A stretch of DNA of 64,000 nucleotides, from the NCBI RefSeq assembly GCF_000156375.1, contig NZ_DS996355.1, positions 1 through 64,000 on the forward strand. Reading direction: 5' to 3'. The translations under genes were made by a program, and so were the position numbers. Below, one piece after another: positions 16,878 through 23,707 of the stretch. Within the stretch, counting starts at the first letter, position 1, and each line of letters opens with the position of its first letter. This DNA is from Desulfovibrio piger ATCC 29098. Lineage in GTDB: Bacteria; Desulfobacterota; Desulfovibrionia; Desulfovibrionales; Desulfovibrionaceae. Under the pieces are notes generated by a model. The model was not told where the DNA came from. It saw only the letters and a list, made by a program, of their open reading frames with translations, and ran no database searches.

Positions 16878-18211
16878 AATATAGATGGCAGACGATCCCC
16901 GGGAAAGAAGGGGTGCTGTTCCGAGAGCATCCTACGCGTAAAAATGGCCGAGTCCCTGACCGCTGTCTTTCCATCCGTTACAGGGCTGGAGAGGGAAAGC
17001 GCATCCATGAGTCTTTGGGCTGGACCAGTGAAGGATGGACGGTCGCCAAGGCCGTCGCCTTGCTGCGGGAGCTGAAGGAGAACATCCGCACAGGAAAGCG
17101 CCCGCAGAGCCTGCGTGAGATGAGGGCCATGGCGGAGGAGCAGAAGCAGCGCGAGGCCCAGCTGGCCAGCAGGGCAAAAATCGAAGGGCTGACTTTCCGT
17201 GAATTGGCAGAGTATTACGGACGCTGGTGTCTTCAGAATCGAGCCAGCGGCGCTCAGGTATGCCAGATCCTGGAGATGCACATACTGCCTGTCCTTGGAG
17301 ATGTGCCCGCCAAGGACATCACGCCGCAGGACGTAGCGGAGCTGGGCCGGATCGTGTCCGCCAAAAGACCTCTCTCCGGGCGCAACAAAAATACGCCCGG
17401 AGCCTGCCTGTCTGCCCAGACCGTCCTGCACATCCTTAAGACAGTGCGCGAAGTCTTCAATTTTGCCCTGGAGACGCCTGCTCCCGGAGCGCCAGGCACC
17501 ATGCTGTTCAGCGGCACGAATCCGGCTATCCTGAGCCGCCGCAACCGCGCCATCGTCCTGCCCAAGACAGACAGCCGCCGACTGCGTGTCCTGAGTGACA
17601 CGGAGATCACAGAGCTGTTGGCCTTTCGTGGGCGGCGCGAGGAATATGGCGAATTGCATGACATGATCCTTTTCTCGCTGGACACGGGCTTGCGGGCCGG
17701 AGAGCTGGTCAACCTGCGCTGCGAAAGCTGCGATGCCGACAGCGGGACGATCCGCGTACTGGTAGGGGCCAAAGACAGCCTGCGCTCCACGAAGGGAGGG
17801 GAAACGCGCATCCTCAGAGCGGGGCGTCTGTATCCCGAAAGCCTCAACATGCTGCGCGAACGTCTGGGAAGGCTCAAGACAGGTTTTCTTTTTCCCGGGC
17901 CGGACGGCAGAGAGCGTGATGCCAATGGCCTCAACAGGGCCATGCGGCGCATCATGGACAAGCTCGGCTTCAATGATGGTGTCACCGATCCGCGCAACCG
18001 GGTGGTCTGGCATACCCTGCGACACACGTTCGCCACACGGATGCTGGAGGCCGGACTGGACATTTATGCCCTGAAGACGCTCATGGGCCACGCCAGTGTC
18101 ACGACCACGGAGATCTATCTCCATATCTGCGACATGGACAAGCGCCGGGCCGCTCTGGCCAAGGCAGAGCTGGCCCGGCAAAAGCTGGTTACAGGGACGG
18201 GGGAACAATGA
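16868..18211 (+). CDS. int: Prophage tyrosine integrase
   Basis: 447-residue site-specific recombinase. N-terminal arm-binding-like region (1-100, with WTSEGWTVAKAVALL), core-binding SAM-like domain (about 105-200), catalytic domain with Arg in TGLRAGEL, Lys in STKGGETR, HTLRHTF, LMGHASV and Tyr in TEIYLHI. It sits next to attL and reads inward. Its end overlaps the convergent candidate excisionase gene by 23 bp. Start follows AAGGTGGGTGACAG, so the RBS lies inside the GGGTGACA repeats. Confidence 0.95.
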   Translation: MGDKYRWQTIPGKEGVLFREHPTRKNGRVPDRCLSIRYRAGEGKRIHESLGWTSEGWTVAKAVALLRELKENIRTGKRPQSLREMRAMAEEQKQREAQLASRAKIEGLTFRELAEYYGRWCLQNRASGAQVCQILEMHILPVLGDVPAKDITPQDVAELGRIVSAKRPLSGRNKNTPGACLSAQTVLHILKTVREVFNFALETPAPGAPGTMLFSGTNPAILSRRNRAIVLPKTDSRRLRVLSDTEITELLAFRGRREEYGELHDMILFSLDTGLRAGELVNLRCESCDADSGTIRVLVGAKDSLRSTKGGETRILRAGRLYPESLNMLRERLGRLKTGFLFPGPDGRERDANGLNRAMRRIMDKLGFNDGVTDPRNRVVWHTLRHTFATRMLEAGLDIYALKTLMGHASVTTTEIYLHICDMDKRRAALAKAELARQKLVTGTGEQ

Positions 18212-18458
18212 GCTTCACTCCCTTGGCTTCAAGATAAGCGAGGAAGAAGGCCGTCGGGTAGACGACAGCGTCGCCCATCTTCATGCGGAACTTGGGGCCA
18301 TTCCCCAGATAGTCATCGTTAGAGACGCTCTTGGGGCTGATGGCACCGCCGGTGAAATACCTGACCTCCTTCCTGGCGATCATGGGAGGAAGCTGGCTCA
18401 GGAAGCAGCCCAGCACCTTCAGCTGGGGCGGATCGGGGATCTGGGTGACATTACTCAT
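18189..18458 (-). CDS. Small HTH protein, candidate excisionase
   Basis: 89-residue protein. Residues about 25-85 look like an AlpA/excisionase-type winged helix: FTGGAISPKSVSNDDYLGNGP, then VVYPTAFFLAYLE, matching the pattern in which a helix-turn-helix is followed by a positively charged wing and a hydrophobic helix. It is the last gene of the leftward early operon, right beside int and convergent with it, the usual place for a directionality factor. ATG at 18458 chosen for GGAGGTGAGAGC upstream; ATGA overlap with the preceding gene. Confidence 0.6.
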   Translation of the reverse strand: MSNVTQIPDPPQLKVLGCFLSQLPPMIARKEVRYFTGGAISPKSVSNDDYLGNGPKFRMKMGDAVVYPTAFFLAYLEAKGVKLIVPPSL

Positions 18459-18883
18459 GCTCTCACCTCCACAAAGCGCGTCAGCGCCGCATCGCGGGCG
18501 ATGCCCCACGGGCGCTTGCGCATGGTAAGCCCGGCGTCGCGGGCGGCCCCCTCCAGATCTTCGGGGCGGCCGTGCCAGTGGAACTGTGCCTGGGCGACAA
18601 CAGACAAGAATTTGAAGCCGAAGCTGCGATCCGTCTTGTAACGAGGGAGCACGAAGCGCAAAACCTCGCGCAGGGCCGCCTCGGCAGGACGGGTCGCTCC
18701 CTGGTCAGGGACAGCGTGCATCTTGGTGTAAAAGGGGCATGTCATGGCCAGACGTTGCCCCACGGGGCAGGCCAGGCAGAGCCCCAGCTCCTGTCGGGAG
18801 GGAGTGCTGCAGATGATGCCACAGCACTCCCCGGAGCTGATGACGCGCCCCAGACGGGGGCAGGTCACCAGAGCGCTGTTCAT
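18455..18883 (-). CDS. Phage hypothetical protein with Cys-rich N-terminus
   Basis: 142-residue protein. The first 50 residues hold several Cys (TCPRLG, GECCGIIC, CLACPVG, MTCPF), suggesting one or two zinc knuckles; the rest is mixed alpha/beta with FVLPRYKTDRSFGFKFLSVV. I do not recognise the family. Start at 18883 gives an ATGA overlap with the MazG-like gene, so the genes are translationally coupled. Confidence 0.6.
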   Translation of the reverse strand: MNSALVTCPRLGRVISSGECCGIICSTPSRQELGLCLACPVGQRLAMTCPFYTKMHAVPDQGATRPAEAALREVLRFVLPRYKTDRSFGFKFLSVVAQAQFHWHGRPEDLEGAARDAGLTMRKRPWGIARDAALTRFVEVRA

Positions 18884-19188
18884 GCCGGATCCTCTCCGGA
18901 GACGGGCTCCGCTGGCAGAAGGGCGCGCAGGCGTTCGCACTTGAGCGCGACACTGGCGTCGAGCTCATCGGCCATGAAGGGCTCGGTGCGCAACTGGTCG
19001 ATCATCACCAGCACGTCGCCGATGGCATCCACCACGTCCTCACGGGAGCCGCAGCGGCCGCGGCGCAGGTGACTGATGGCCACGATGGCCTCGGCCAGTT
19101 CTTCCTGCAGGATCTGCAGCTGGGCATCCAGACCAAAGTGACGCACGGCCTGTCTGGCGAGGGATGCATCCATCAACAGGGTAGGCAT
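18880..19188 (-). CDS. MazG-like phage protein (NTP pyrophosphohydrolase fold)
   Basis: 102-residue all-alpha protein. The motif ILQEELAEAIVAI (about 27-39) followed by VVDAIGDVLVMIDQL (about 52-66) corresponds to the EExxE and ExxD-like metal-binding helices of MazG/dUTPase-type pyrophosphohydrolases. Phage MazG-like proteins can hydrolyse dNTPs or lower alarmone levels; the substrate here is unknown. Part of the leftward early operon. Confidence 0.65.
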   Translation of the reverse strand: MPTLLMDASLARQAVRHFGLDAQLQILQEELAEAIVAISHLRRGRCGSREDVVDAIGDVLVMIDQLRTEPFMADELDASVALKCERLRALLPAEPVSGEDPA

Positions 19189-19197
19189 ACGGACCTC

Positions 19198-19476
19198 CTA
19201 CTGCCGGGGAAGGATATCGTCGGCGAGAGGGGCTTTTTTGAGATGCGCCACGATCTCGCCCAGGGCCGGCGCGCCGAACTCCGCCACCTCGGACATGCAA
19301 AGCGCTCCGGACGCGGAGCGGAAGCTCAGGTGCGATTCTGCAGCATCCCCGAAGGCGATCATCACGCAGATCATCCCGCGGGCGCCTTCCTGCTTGCCCC
19401 GATCCATGAACTCCTTGACGCCGCGCAGGATATCGGCGCGTTTCTGGCCGATGAAGGGGGAGATATCGTCGTCCAT
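19198..19476 (-). CDS. Phage hypothetical protein
   Basis: 92-residue protein of unknown family with QKRADILRGVKEFMDRGKQE followed by a hydrophobic GMICVMIAFGD segment. ATG at 19476 chosen (GAGGTGAGT before it) over a GTG two codons upstream. Nine bases before the MazG-like gene. Confidence 0.55.
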   Translation of the reverse strand: MDDDISPFIGQKRADILRGVKEFMDRGKQEGARGMICVMIAFGDAAESHLSFRSASGALCMSEVAEFGAPALGEIVAHLKKAPLADDILPRQ

Positions 19477-19478
19477 AC

Positions 19479-19994
19479 TCACCTCGTAAGGTCAAAATAT
19501 ATTTCCGTCCCGCGCTCATCGCAGCCCGGGAAGGCACGCATCAGAGCCGTCACCAGTGTGTCCGTTGTCTGGCAGGCATAGCGCCATGCGCCCGTGCGGG
19601 CATAGAGCGGACAGGTGGCTCTGGCATCGTCCATCAGGGTCAGGGCCGCCGCCAGCATGGCGCAGGCCAGAAAAGCCCGGCGCTCAGGCGGCAGCCCTGT
19701 TTTTTTGAGGTAGGGGCGCAGGCGGTTCTCCATTTTTTCCAGCGCATACTCGACCTCGCGCCGCCTCTTGGCGCGGGCAGCGTATCCCGTGGCCACAACT
19801 GCCAGCCACTTGCAGATCTTTGTGTATTGCTCCGGAGCGGCCTTTTCAAAAATCGGCTTCCAGACGCGAAGGACATGGAACAGGACAGAGATGGCCACCT
19901 TGCACTTTTGTGCCTGGCGCAGTTCCGGCAGGTCGGGGATCATATCCGCCACGGCCCGCAGCTTTGCCCGTTCTTCAGGAGACAGAGCACCCAT
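19479..19994 (-). CDS. Phage hypothetical alpha-helical protein
   Basis: 171-residue mostly helical, basic protein of unknown function with a central hydrophobic helix (FLACAMLAAALTLMDDA) and an Arg/Lys-rich segment (ARAKRRREVEYALEKM). Good RBS GGAGGAAGC before the ATG. Early operon member. Confidence 0.55.
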   Translation of the reverse strand: MGALSPEERAKLRAVADMIPDLPELRQAQKCKVAISVLFHVLRVWKPIFEKAAPEQYTKICKWLAVVATGYAARAKRRREVEYALEKMENRLRPYLKKTGLPPERRAFLACAMLAAALTLMDDARATCPLYARTGAWRYACQTTDTLVTALMRAFPGCDERGTEIYFDLTR

Positions 19995-20002
19995 GCTTCC
20001 TC

Positions 20003-20164
20003 CTACGCCACGGCTGCTGCCCGGCGCTGTCCGGCCTGCTGCAGGAATGCCAGCAGGGCACGATGGGTCATGCTCAGGCGCTGGGGCGGCAGGCCGCGCA
20101 GGCGCACCAGATAGCTGGCTGTCTTGACAGGGGCCGCGGGCTTTGCATACAGTTCTTGAGACAT
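20003..20164 (-). CDS. 53-residue phage protein
   Basis: Small basic protein starting MSQELYAKPAAPVK and containing YLVRLRGLPPQRLSM and AFLQQAGQRRAAAVA. AAGGAGAGTACT precedes its ATG at 20164, a clear ribosome-binding site, and it fits tightly into the leftward early operon. Function unknown. Confidence 0.6.
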   Translation of the reverse strand: MSQELYAKPAAPVKTASYLVRLRGLPPQRLSMTHRALLAFLQQAGQRRAAAVA

Positions 20165-20188
20165 AGTACTCTCCTTTGCGAGGGTTCA

Positions 20189-20225
20189 GGCCTCGGGCGG
20201 TACCAGCGCCCGGGGCCTTTTTTGT
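20189..20225 (+). terminator. Hairpin with plus-strand T-run inside the early operon
   Basis: GGCC-T-CGGGCG pairs with CGCCCG-G-GGCC, then TTTTTT on the plus strand. The genes around it are on the minus strand, so it would terminate an antisense transcript, or act only as an intercistronic hairpin. Confidence 0.45.
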
Positions 20226-20701
20226 TATTCGGGGGATCGCTGGCGGTCATGGACCTCGCCCGCCAGCGCCACCAGCTGCATGATGGCCTCCACGGCCTCG
20301 TGGCTCAGGCGGCGCATGTCCTGCAGCTCTTCCGCCGTGATCTTGCCGTCCGCGATCTGCTCCGCCGCCGCCACGGCGAACTCCCCGAACTCGCGGATGC
20401 TGACGCTCAGGCCCGTGACAAGCTGCACCGGCCCGTCATCCGGGAGGCGCAGGGGCACGAAGGCACCGCCGCGCTGCCTGGCCAGGAAGACCAGCGGCAG
20501 ATCGCTCTCGCAGACGTCCATGAGCGGCAGGAGCAGCTCCGCGCCCAGCTTGTGGCCGGGTTGCTGCGAGAGCTCGCTCATCAGGGTGGCGTAGGGCTTG
20601 CCCACCAGGTCCGCCACCGTGCGGGCATCCAGGCCAGAGGGGGCCGCCTTGACCATGCCGTGGACCACGGCCGTCAGCGAAGGATAGGGAGGACGGTTCA
20701 T
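20225..20701 (-). CDS. Phage regulatory protein CII (CP76-like)
   Basis: 158-residue protein resembling the CP76/CII family of phage regulators: N-terminal helix-turn-helix-like part (LDARTVADLVGKPYATLMSEL, cut here by length), PGHKLGAELLLPLMDVCESD, and a helical C-terminus. These proteins influence the lysis-lysogeny decision. Second gene of the leftward early operon, 69 bp behind the Cro-like gene. Confidence 0.72.
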   Translation of the reverse strand: MNRPPYPSLTAVVHGMVKAAPSGLDARTVADLVGKPYATLMSELSQQPGHKLGAELLLPLMDVCESDLPLVFLARQRGGAFVPLRLPDDGPVQLVTGLSVSIREFGEFAVAAAEQIADGKITAEELQDMRRLSHEAVEAIMQLVALAGEVHDRQRSPE

Positions 20702-20770
20702 GCGAAAATCTCGTTATTGTTTGCGTGGTTCATTCATCGAAAATGCGATATGCGGACACAATGGCGCGGA

Positions 20771-21034
20771 TCAGCGCGTGCGGGGCTTGGGGCCGGTGGG
20801 CACATCCTCGGCCCTGGGCAGGAGCTCCAGGGGGATGTCCAGCCGGTAGCGCAGGACACGGTGATGCCGCACGGGCATGCGCTCGTTGCGCAAGCTCTTG
20901 CTGACGGAACGGCCAGATATGCCGAGGAATTTTCCAATAGATTCAAAGGTGATGCCGTGCTCCAGCATCCAGACCTTGAGCTTGAGAAAGCGCTGCTCTT
21001 GCCTGCCTGTGGGGGTTAAGATAAACTGCTGCAT
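20771..21034 (-). CDS. Cro-like HTH regulator
   Basis: 87-residue DNA-binding protein. Residues about 27-50 form a helix-turn-helix (ITFESIGKFLGISGRSVSKS), preceded by a long helix and followed by a basic tail with PTGPKPRTR. It is divergent from the repressor gene and shares the 25-bp operator. ATG at 21034 is chosen for GAGGATTTT just upstream; the frame extends further through the operator, but those codons mirror the palindrome and are not coding. Confidence 0.72.
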   Translation of the reverse strand: MQQFILTPTGRQEQRFLKLKVWMLEHGITFESIGKFLGISGRSVSKSLRNERMPVRHHRVLRYRLDIPLELLPRAEDVPTGPKPRTR

Positions 21035-21085
21035 AAAATCCTCTTTTTGTTCGGCGGGGATATTGAATGTGTATGTATGTGGGGA

Positions 21086-21110
21086 AAATATGTATGATTC
21101 ATACATATTT
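21086..21110. promoter_or_regulatory. 25-bp palindromic repressor operator
   Basis: Perfect palindrome with half-site AAATATGTATGA around a central T (21098). It lies in the divergent repressor/cro region and fills the space between the -35 and -10 of the leftward promoter. A partial copy (GTATGTATGT) is at 21071-21080. Confidence 0.8.
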
Positions 21111-21115
21111 GTCAA
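21087..21115 (-). promoter_or_regulatory. Leftward early (lytic) promoter
   Basis: On the minus strand TTGACA (21115-21110) and CATATT (21092-21087) with a 17-base spacer. The operator palindrome covers the whole spacer and the -10, so repressor binding would exclude RNA polymerase. Confidence 0.65.
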
Positions 21116-21128
21116 CGCAGATTCAGAG

Positions 21129-21680
21129 ATGAAAATGAACAGAACAAATAATTCTGAATTATACGAGCGTGTTACGGCGGCGGGAAAATTTTTCGGCGGC
21201 CTGCCCGCATTCGCGGAGATGATCGGGGTCCAGTACCGCACCTTCCACGCCTATCTGAGCGCCAAGCGCCAGCACAACCTGTGGCCGCTGCTGCCCACCA
21301 TGCTGGAGGCCTTTCCGCGCCTGTCACGGCAATGGCTGTATTTTGGCGAAGGCCCCATGCTCATCGGGCATGGCACGCCCCTGGACAGGCCGGTGCCCCT
21401 GCAGGAGATCGCGGCCGCGGCCGAAGCCATGGCCGCCGAAGCGGGCGGGACCTGGGGCGATGTGCTGACCTACATCGTGGATGCCGCACGGGCGGAAGGG
21501 GAGAAGCGGGAGCCGGTGGCCGACAGCCGCCAGATCCAGGACTTGCAGGAAAAGCTGCTGGCGGCGCAGGCAAAGATCATCCAGTTGCAGGATGAGCTGC
21601 TGACCAGGCAGAAGGAAGGGCACGCAGGCGCCCCCAAGGCCGCGCCTGCCCGTATTGGCGACAGTGCTGCCCGTTTGTAG
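21129..21680 (+). CDS. Prophage CI-type repressor
   Basis: 183-residue regulator. N-terminal HTH (about 10-60) in ELYERVTAAGKFFGGLPAFA then MIGVQYRTFHAYLSAKR, followed by the motif RQWLYFGEGPM often seen in phage repressors. The C-terminal third is coiled-coil (IQDLQEKLLAAQAKIIQLQD) and there is no LexA-type peptidase, so induction would not be by RecA-driven self-cleavage. ATG at 21129 or 21135; the upstream frame crosses the operator and is not coding. Confidence 0.75.
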   Translation: MKMNRTNNSELYERVTAAGKFFGGLPAFAEMIGVQYRTFHAYLSAKRQHNLWPLLPTMLEAFPRLSRQWLYFGEGPMLIGHGTPLDRPVPLQEIAAAAEAMAAEAGGTWGDVLTYIVDAARAEGEKREPVADSRQIQDLQEKLLAAQAKIIQLQDELLTRQKEGHAGAPKAAPARIGDSAARL

Positions 21681-21750
21681 GGTGGCGGCAGTAGGAGGGG
21701 AGGAAAATGGCGCTTGTCCTTTGTCCGGCGTTCCAAGTAAGGGAGGGAAA

Positions 21751-22521
21751 ATGATGCGGCTCAAGAAAATTTGTGCGTTGGCTGTCTCTTTGTTGTTATT
21801 CCCCTGCCTTGGCCATGCCCAGACCGACGGCCAGCAGCTTATGCAAAAGATGGCAGCCGCCGTGGAGCAGTCCGGCAGCAAGCCTTACGCCATGCCGCTG
21901 GATGAGGCGGAGACAAAAGCCTTGGTGGAATACATGAAGGCCAAGTACAAAAAAGAGTTCGGCAAAGAGCTGACCGATTTGCAGGCTGCCGTCTGGGGCG
22001 GTAGCGCCTGTGGTCTGTACGGAGGCATGAGCATGATCAAAAATGCCTTCAGCGGAAAAGGCAAAGCGGCACAACAGCCCAAGGAAGCCCCCAAGCCCAA
22101 TGTGTGGCCATCCGGCATCAGCGAATATTCACCGAAACTGCTCATGGACAGTTTTGAGGGCAATCAGTTTGCTGCCGAAAAGGAATTGTCCGCCAAAGAG
22201 ATTCTTGTCTGGGGCGAGGTGGATAGCCTCGGCCAGCAGCGCTACTCCCCCACAGGGACTTACTCTGACGGCAGGGATCTACCCTGCATGAAGCTCAAGG
22301 GACTTTTCCACGCCTATTTTGAGGACACGAACGGTCTGGATCTGGCCAAAGTCAACAAAGGCAATGCGGCACTGCTGCTGTGCAGCAAGATTCATTACGG
22401 CAAGTTCTTTGTGCAGGGGATGTGCAAGCCGGTGGCTGTCGGCCAAATGGACAAAGATGGCACATTGCAGCCAATCTTTGTGGACAGGCCGCTTTACGAC
22501 GATCTTCGCAAAGCCAAATAG
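21751..22521 (+). CDS. Secreted OB-fold-like protein, lysogenic conversion candidate
   Basis: 256-residue exported protein: signal peptide (KKICALAVSLLLFPCLGHAQ, about residues 5-24), a helical region, then a beta-rich C-terminal half (about 135-245) with EILVWGEVDSLG, DLPCMKLKGLFHAYF, LAKVNKGNAALLLCSKIHYG and QGMCKPV. The pattern resembles tRNA_anti-like OB-fold proteins. It follows the repressor on the same strand and has its own terminator, so it is probably expressed in the lysogen. ATG at 21751 chosen for GGGAGGG upstream; a second ATG follows immediately. Confidence 0.62.
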   Translation: MMRLKKICALAVSLLLFPCLGHAQTDGQQLMQKMAAAVEQSGSKPYAMPLDEAETKALVEYMKAKYKKEFGKELTDLQAAVWGGSACGLYGGMSMIKNAFSGKGKAAQQPKEAPKPNVWPSGISEYSPKLLMDSFEGNQFAAEKELSAKEILVWGEVDSLGQQRYSPTGTYSDGRDLPCMKLKGLFHAYFEDTNGLDLAKVNKGNAALLLCSKIHYGKFFVQGMCKPVAVGQMDKDGTLQPIFVDRPLYDDLRKAK

Positions 22522-22524
22522 TAC

Positions 22525-22565
22525 AAGCCCCCGCAGGGAATCCCTGCGGGGGCCGTTGTTTTCCT
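22525..22565 (+). terminator. Terminator after secreted protein gene
   Basis: GCCCCCGCAGGGA (22527-22539-22540) pairs perfectly with TCCCTGCGGGGGC, followed by CGTTGTTTT. Confidence 0.82.
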
Positions 22566-22945
22566 ATCCCTCCATGCTCAGATCCAGATACCAGATGCGG
22601 CCGCCACGGCGGTGGCGGACGAAGCGTTCCTGAAGCAGAGCGCCCAGGCGTTTCTGGCTGGGCAAAGGTTCTTTGCTACGGCTGTTCCACCAGACGCGGA
22701 AGCGGTCATAGATGGCCGTGGCCGTAGTTTTCACACCCTTGCTGCTCTGGCAGCATTCCTGCATAAAGTCCCGGATCAGGCCGGCTTCCCTGTCCGCAGG
22801 CAGAAGGGGCTGCTCCGGCGTGCTGGCCACCAGCTCGCAGCAGCGGCAGAAGATGCCCTCCACCTCGGCCATGCTGGTGGCGCCCATGAGGCGGGCGCAC
22901 TGCATGGCGCTGCCAAGGATGCGTTCCCGCAGGGTAGGGCGACAT
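22564..22945 (-). pseudogene. Free-standing D5-type C-terminal winged-helix protein, frameshifted near its start
   Basis: The intact frame from 22905 encodes 113 residues. Its C-terminal part (ATAIYDRFRVWWNSRSKEPL, then SQKRLGALLQERF and RRGGRIWYLDL) matches the C-terminal winged helix of this prophage's own D5 helicase (SDLYDAFCAWF, SQKAFGKMMLERF, RKGGTYYYFGV). The natural start is probably ATG at 22945, coupled (TGATG) to the upstream gene, but it is in another frame. Removing one base in the GGG run at 22937-22939 would give MSPTLRERILGSAMQCARL and a 126-residue protein. So a one-base insertion, or a sequencing error, is likely. If not, an internal ATG at 22905 may be used. Confidence 0.6.
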
Positions 22946-23205
22946 CAGGCATGGCGCACCTCTCCGGCTGTGGGCATGGCCACCAGCTGGCAGCCGCAGC
23001 CCAGGGCGTGCAGTACATCCGCATTGCAGCGGGCCAGCCGGTCACGCTGGGCTTCCAGCCGTGCGGCGCATTCGTCCAGCAGCTCGGCGGCGGCTTCTCG
23101 TTCCAGCGCATCCTCGCGGGAGACATAATCGGCCACCAGCCGCAGACGGGCAGGCAGGACGCGTAGCAATTCGCCAAGATCGCTGAAATCGTGGAACGTG
23201 TTCAT
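22945..23205 (-). CDS. Phage hypothetical helical protein
   Basis: 86-residue, mostly alpha-helical protein with ALEREAAAELLDECAARLEA in its centre and Cys residues near the end (ALGCGCQLVAM). Unknown family. RBS AGAGG upstream of ATG at 23205. Its stop overlaps the start of the next gene as TGATG. Confidence 0.5.
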   Translation of the reverse strand: MNTFHDFSDLGELLRVLPARLRLVADYVSREDALEREAAAELLDECAARLEAQRDRLARCNADVLHALGCGCQLVAMPTAGEVRHA

Positions 23206-23247
23206 AGCAAACCTCTTTGATTGGGGATTTTTGCGCGGAACAAAAAA

Positions 23248-23322
23248 CGGGAGCGAGGCAACGCTCCCCGGCCACTGAGAGGCCGCCGGTCCTTGCGGAT
23301 ACCGGACGTTGCTTCGCTCCCG
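23248..23322. repeat. Structured element copy A
   Basis: Outer stem CGGGAGCGAGGCAACG (23248-23263) with CGTTGCTTCGCTCCCG (23307-23322), one wobble. Inside are two hairpins, GGCC/GGCC (about 23270-23284) and CCGGT (23286-23290) with ACCGG (23301-23305). Copy B follows directly. The shape is a three-way junction. Confidence 0.65.
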
Positions 23323-23330
23323 CGCAAAAA

Positions 23331-23398
23331 AGGCGAAGCAACGCTCCCCGGCTCAAAGAAGGCCGCCAGTCCTCACGGATACTGGACGTTGCTCCGCC
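23331..23398. repeat. Structured element copy B
   Basis: Outer stem GGCGAAGCAACG (23332-23343) with CGTTGCTCCGCC (23387-23398), one mismatch; inner hairpins GGCT/GGCC and CCAGT (23366-23370) with ACTGG (23381-23385). Compared with copy A, the CCGGT/ACCGG stem has changed to CCAGT/ACTGG, a compensatory G-C to A-T change. Confidence 0.65.
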
Positions 23399-23589
23399 AA
23401 TAGATAACCGGCACCACAGGCCGAAGACCTGCCGGTGCGGATGGTGGCAGAAACAAAAAAGACCGCACTTTTCGCCGTGTGGGGCACGGCAAAGGCGACG
23501 GTGACGCCTTCTTTGATTTGGGGAATTTCAGTGTGCCCGGATGGCCGCCAAAGGTCAAGGGGGCTTGCCAAGGGGGGAGGGAACGGCTA

Positions 23590-23628
23590 GAAAAAAGAAG
23601 GCGGCAGGTGCGCGAACACCCGCCGCCG
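23590..23628 (-). terminator. Terminator of small membrane peptide transcript
   Basis: GGCGGCAGGTG (23600-23610) pairs with CACCCGCCGCC (23617-23627, one bulge). On the minus strand it is followed by TTCTTTTTT. Confidence 0.75.
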
Positions 23629-23657
23629 TGGGCACATCCCCCGCGATTAACTGGATC

Positions 23658-23703
23658 GCAAGTTTTGGCCCGGTAAGAGTTGCACCTCCTACCGGGCTAC
23701 TTG
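23658..23703. other. Two-part hairpin downstream of the small peptide gene
   Basis: On the minus strand GCAAGT-A-GCCCGGTA pairs with TACCGGGC-CAAA-ACTTGC. The loop holds GGAGGTG (CACCTCC on the plus strand), a Shine-Dalgarno-like or anti-Shine-Dalgarno sequence depending on strand. Confidence 0.6.
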
Positions 23704-23707
23704 CGTC

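Larger units (their letters stand above)
23206..23657. other. Gene-poor region with tandem structured elements
   Basis: About 450 bp with no convincing gene. Overlapping minus-strand frames at 23353-23571 look unlike known proteins. It contains two tandem three-way-junction elements (23248-23398) and the terminator of the small membrane peptide gene (23590-23628). Confidence 0.5.

Noticed and set aside
16610-18208. 532-codon minus-strand frame over the integrase
   Set aside because: Shadow of the integrase gene and of attL/tRNA sequence.
22706-22945. 79-codon frame starting at the coupled ATG 22945
   Set aside because: Its Pro/His/Gly/Arg-rich translation is a shadow; the other frame matches the D5 winged helix.
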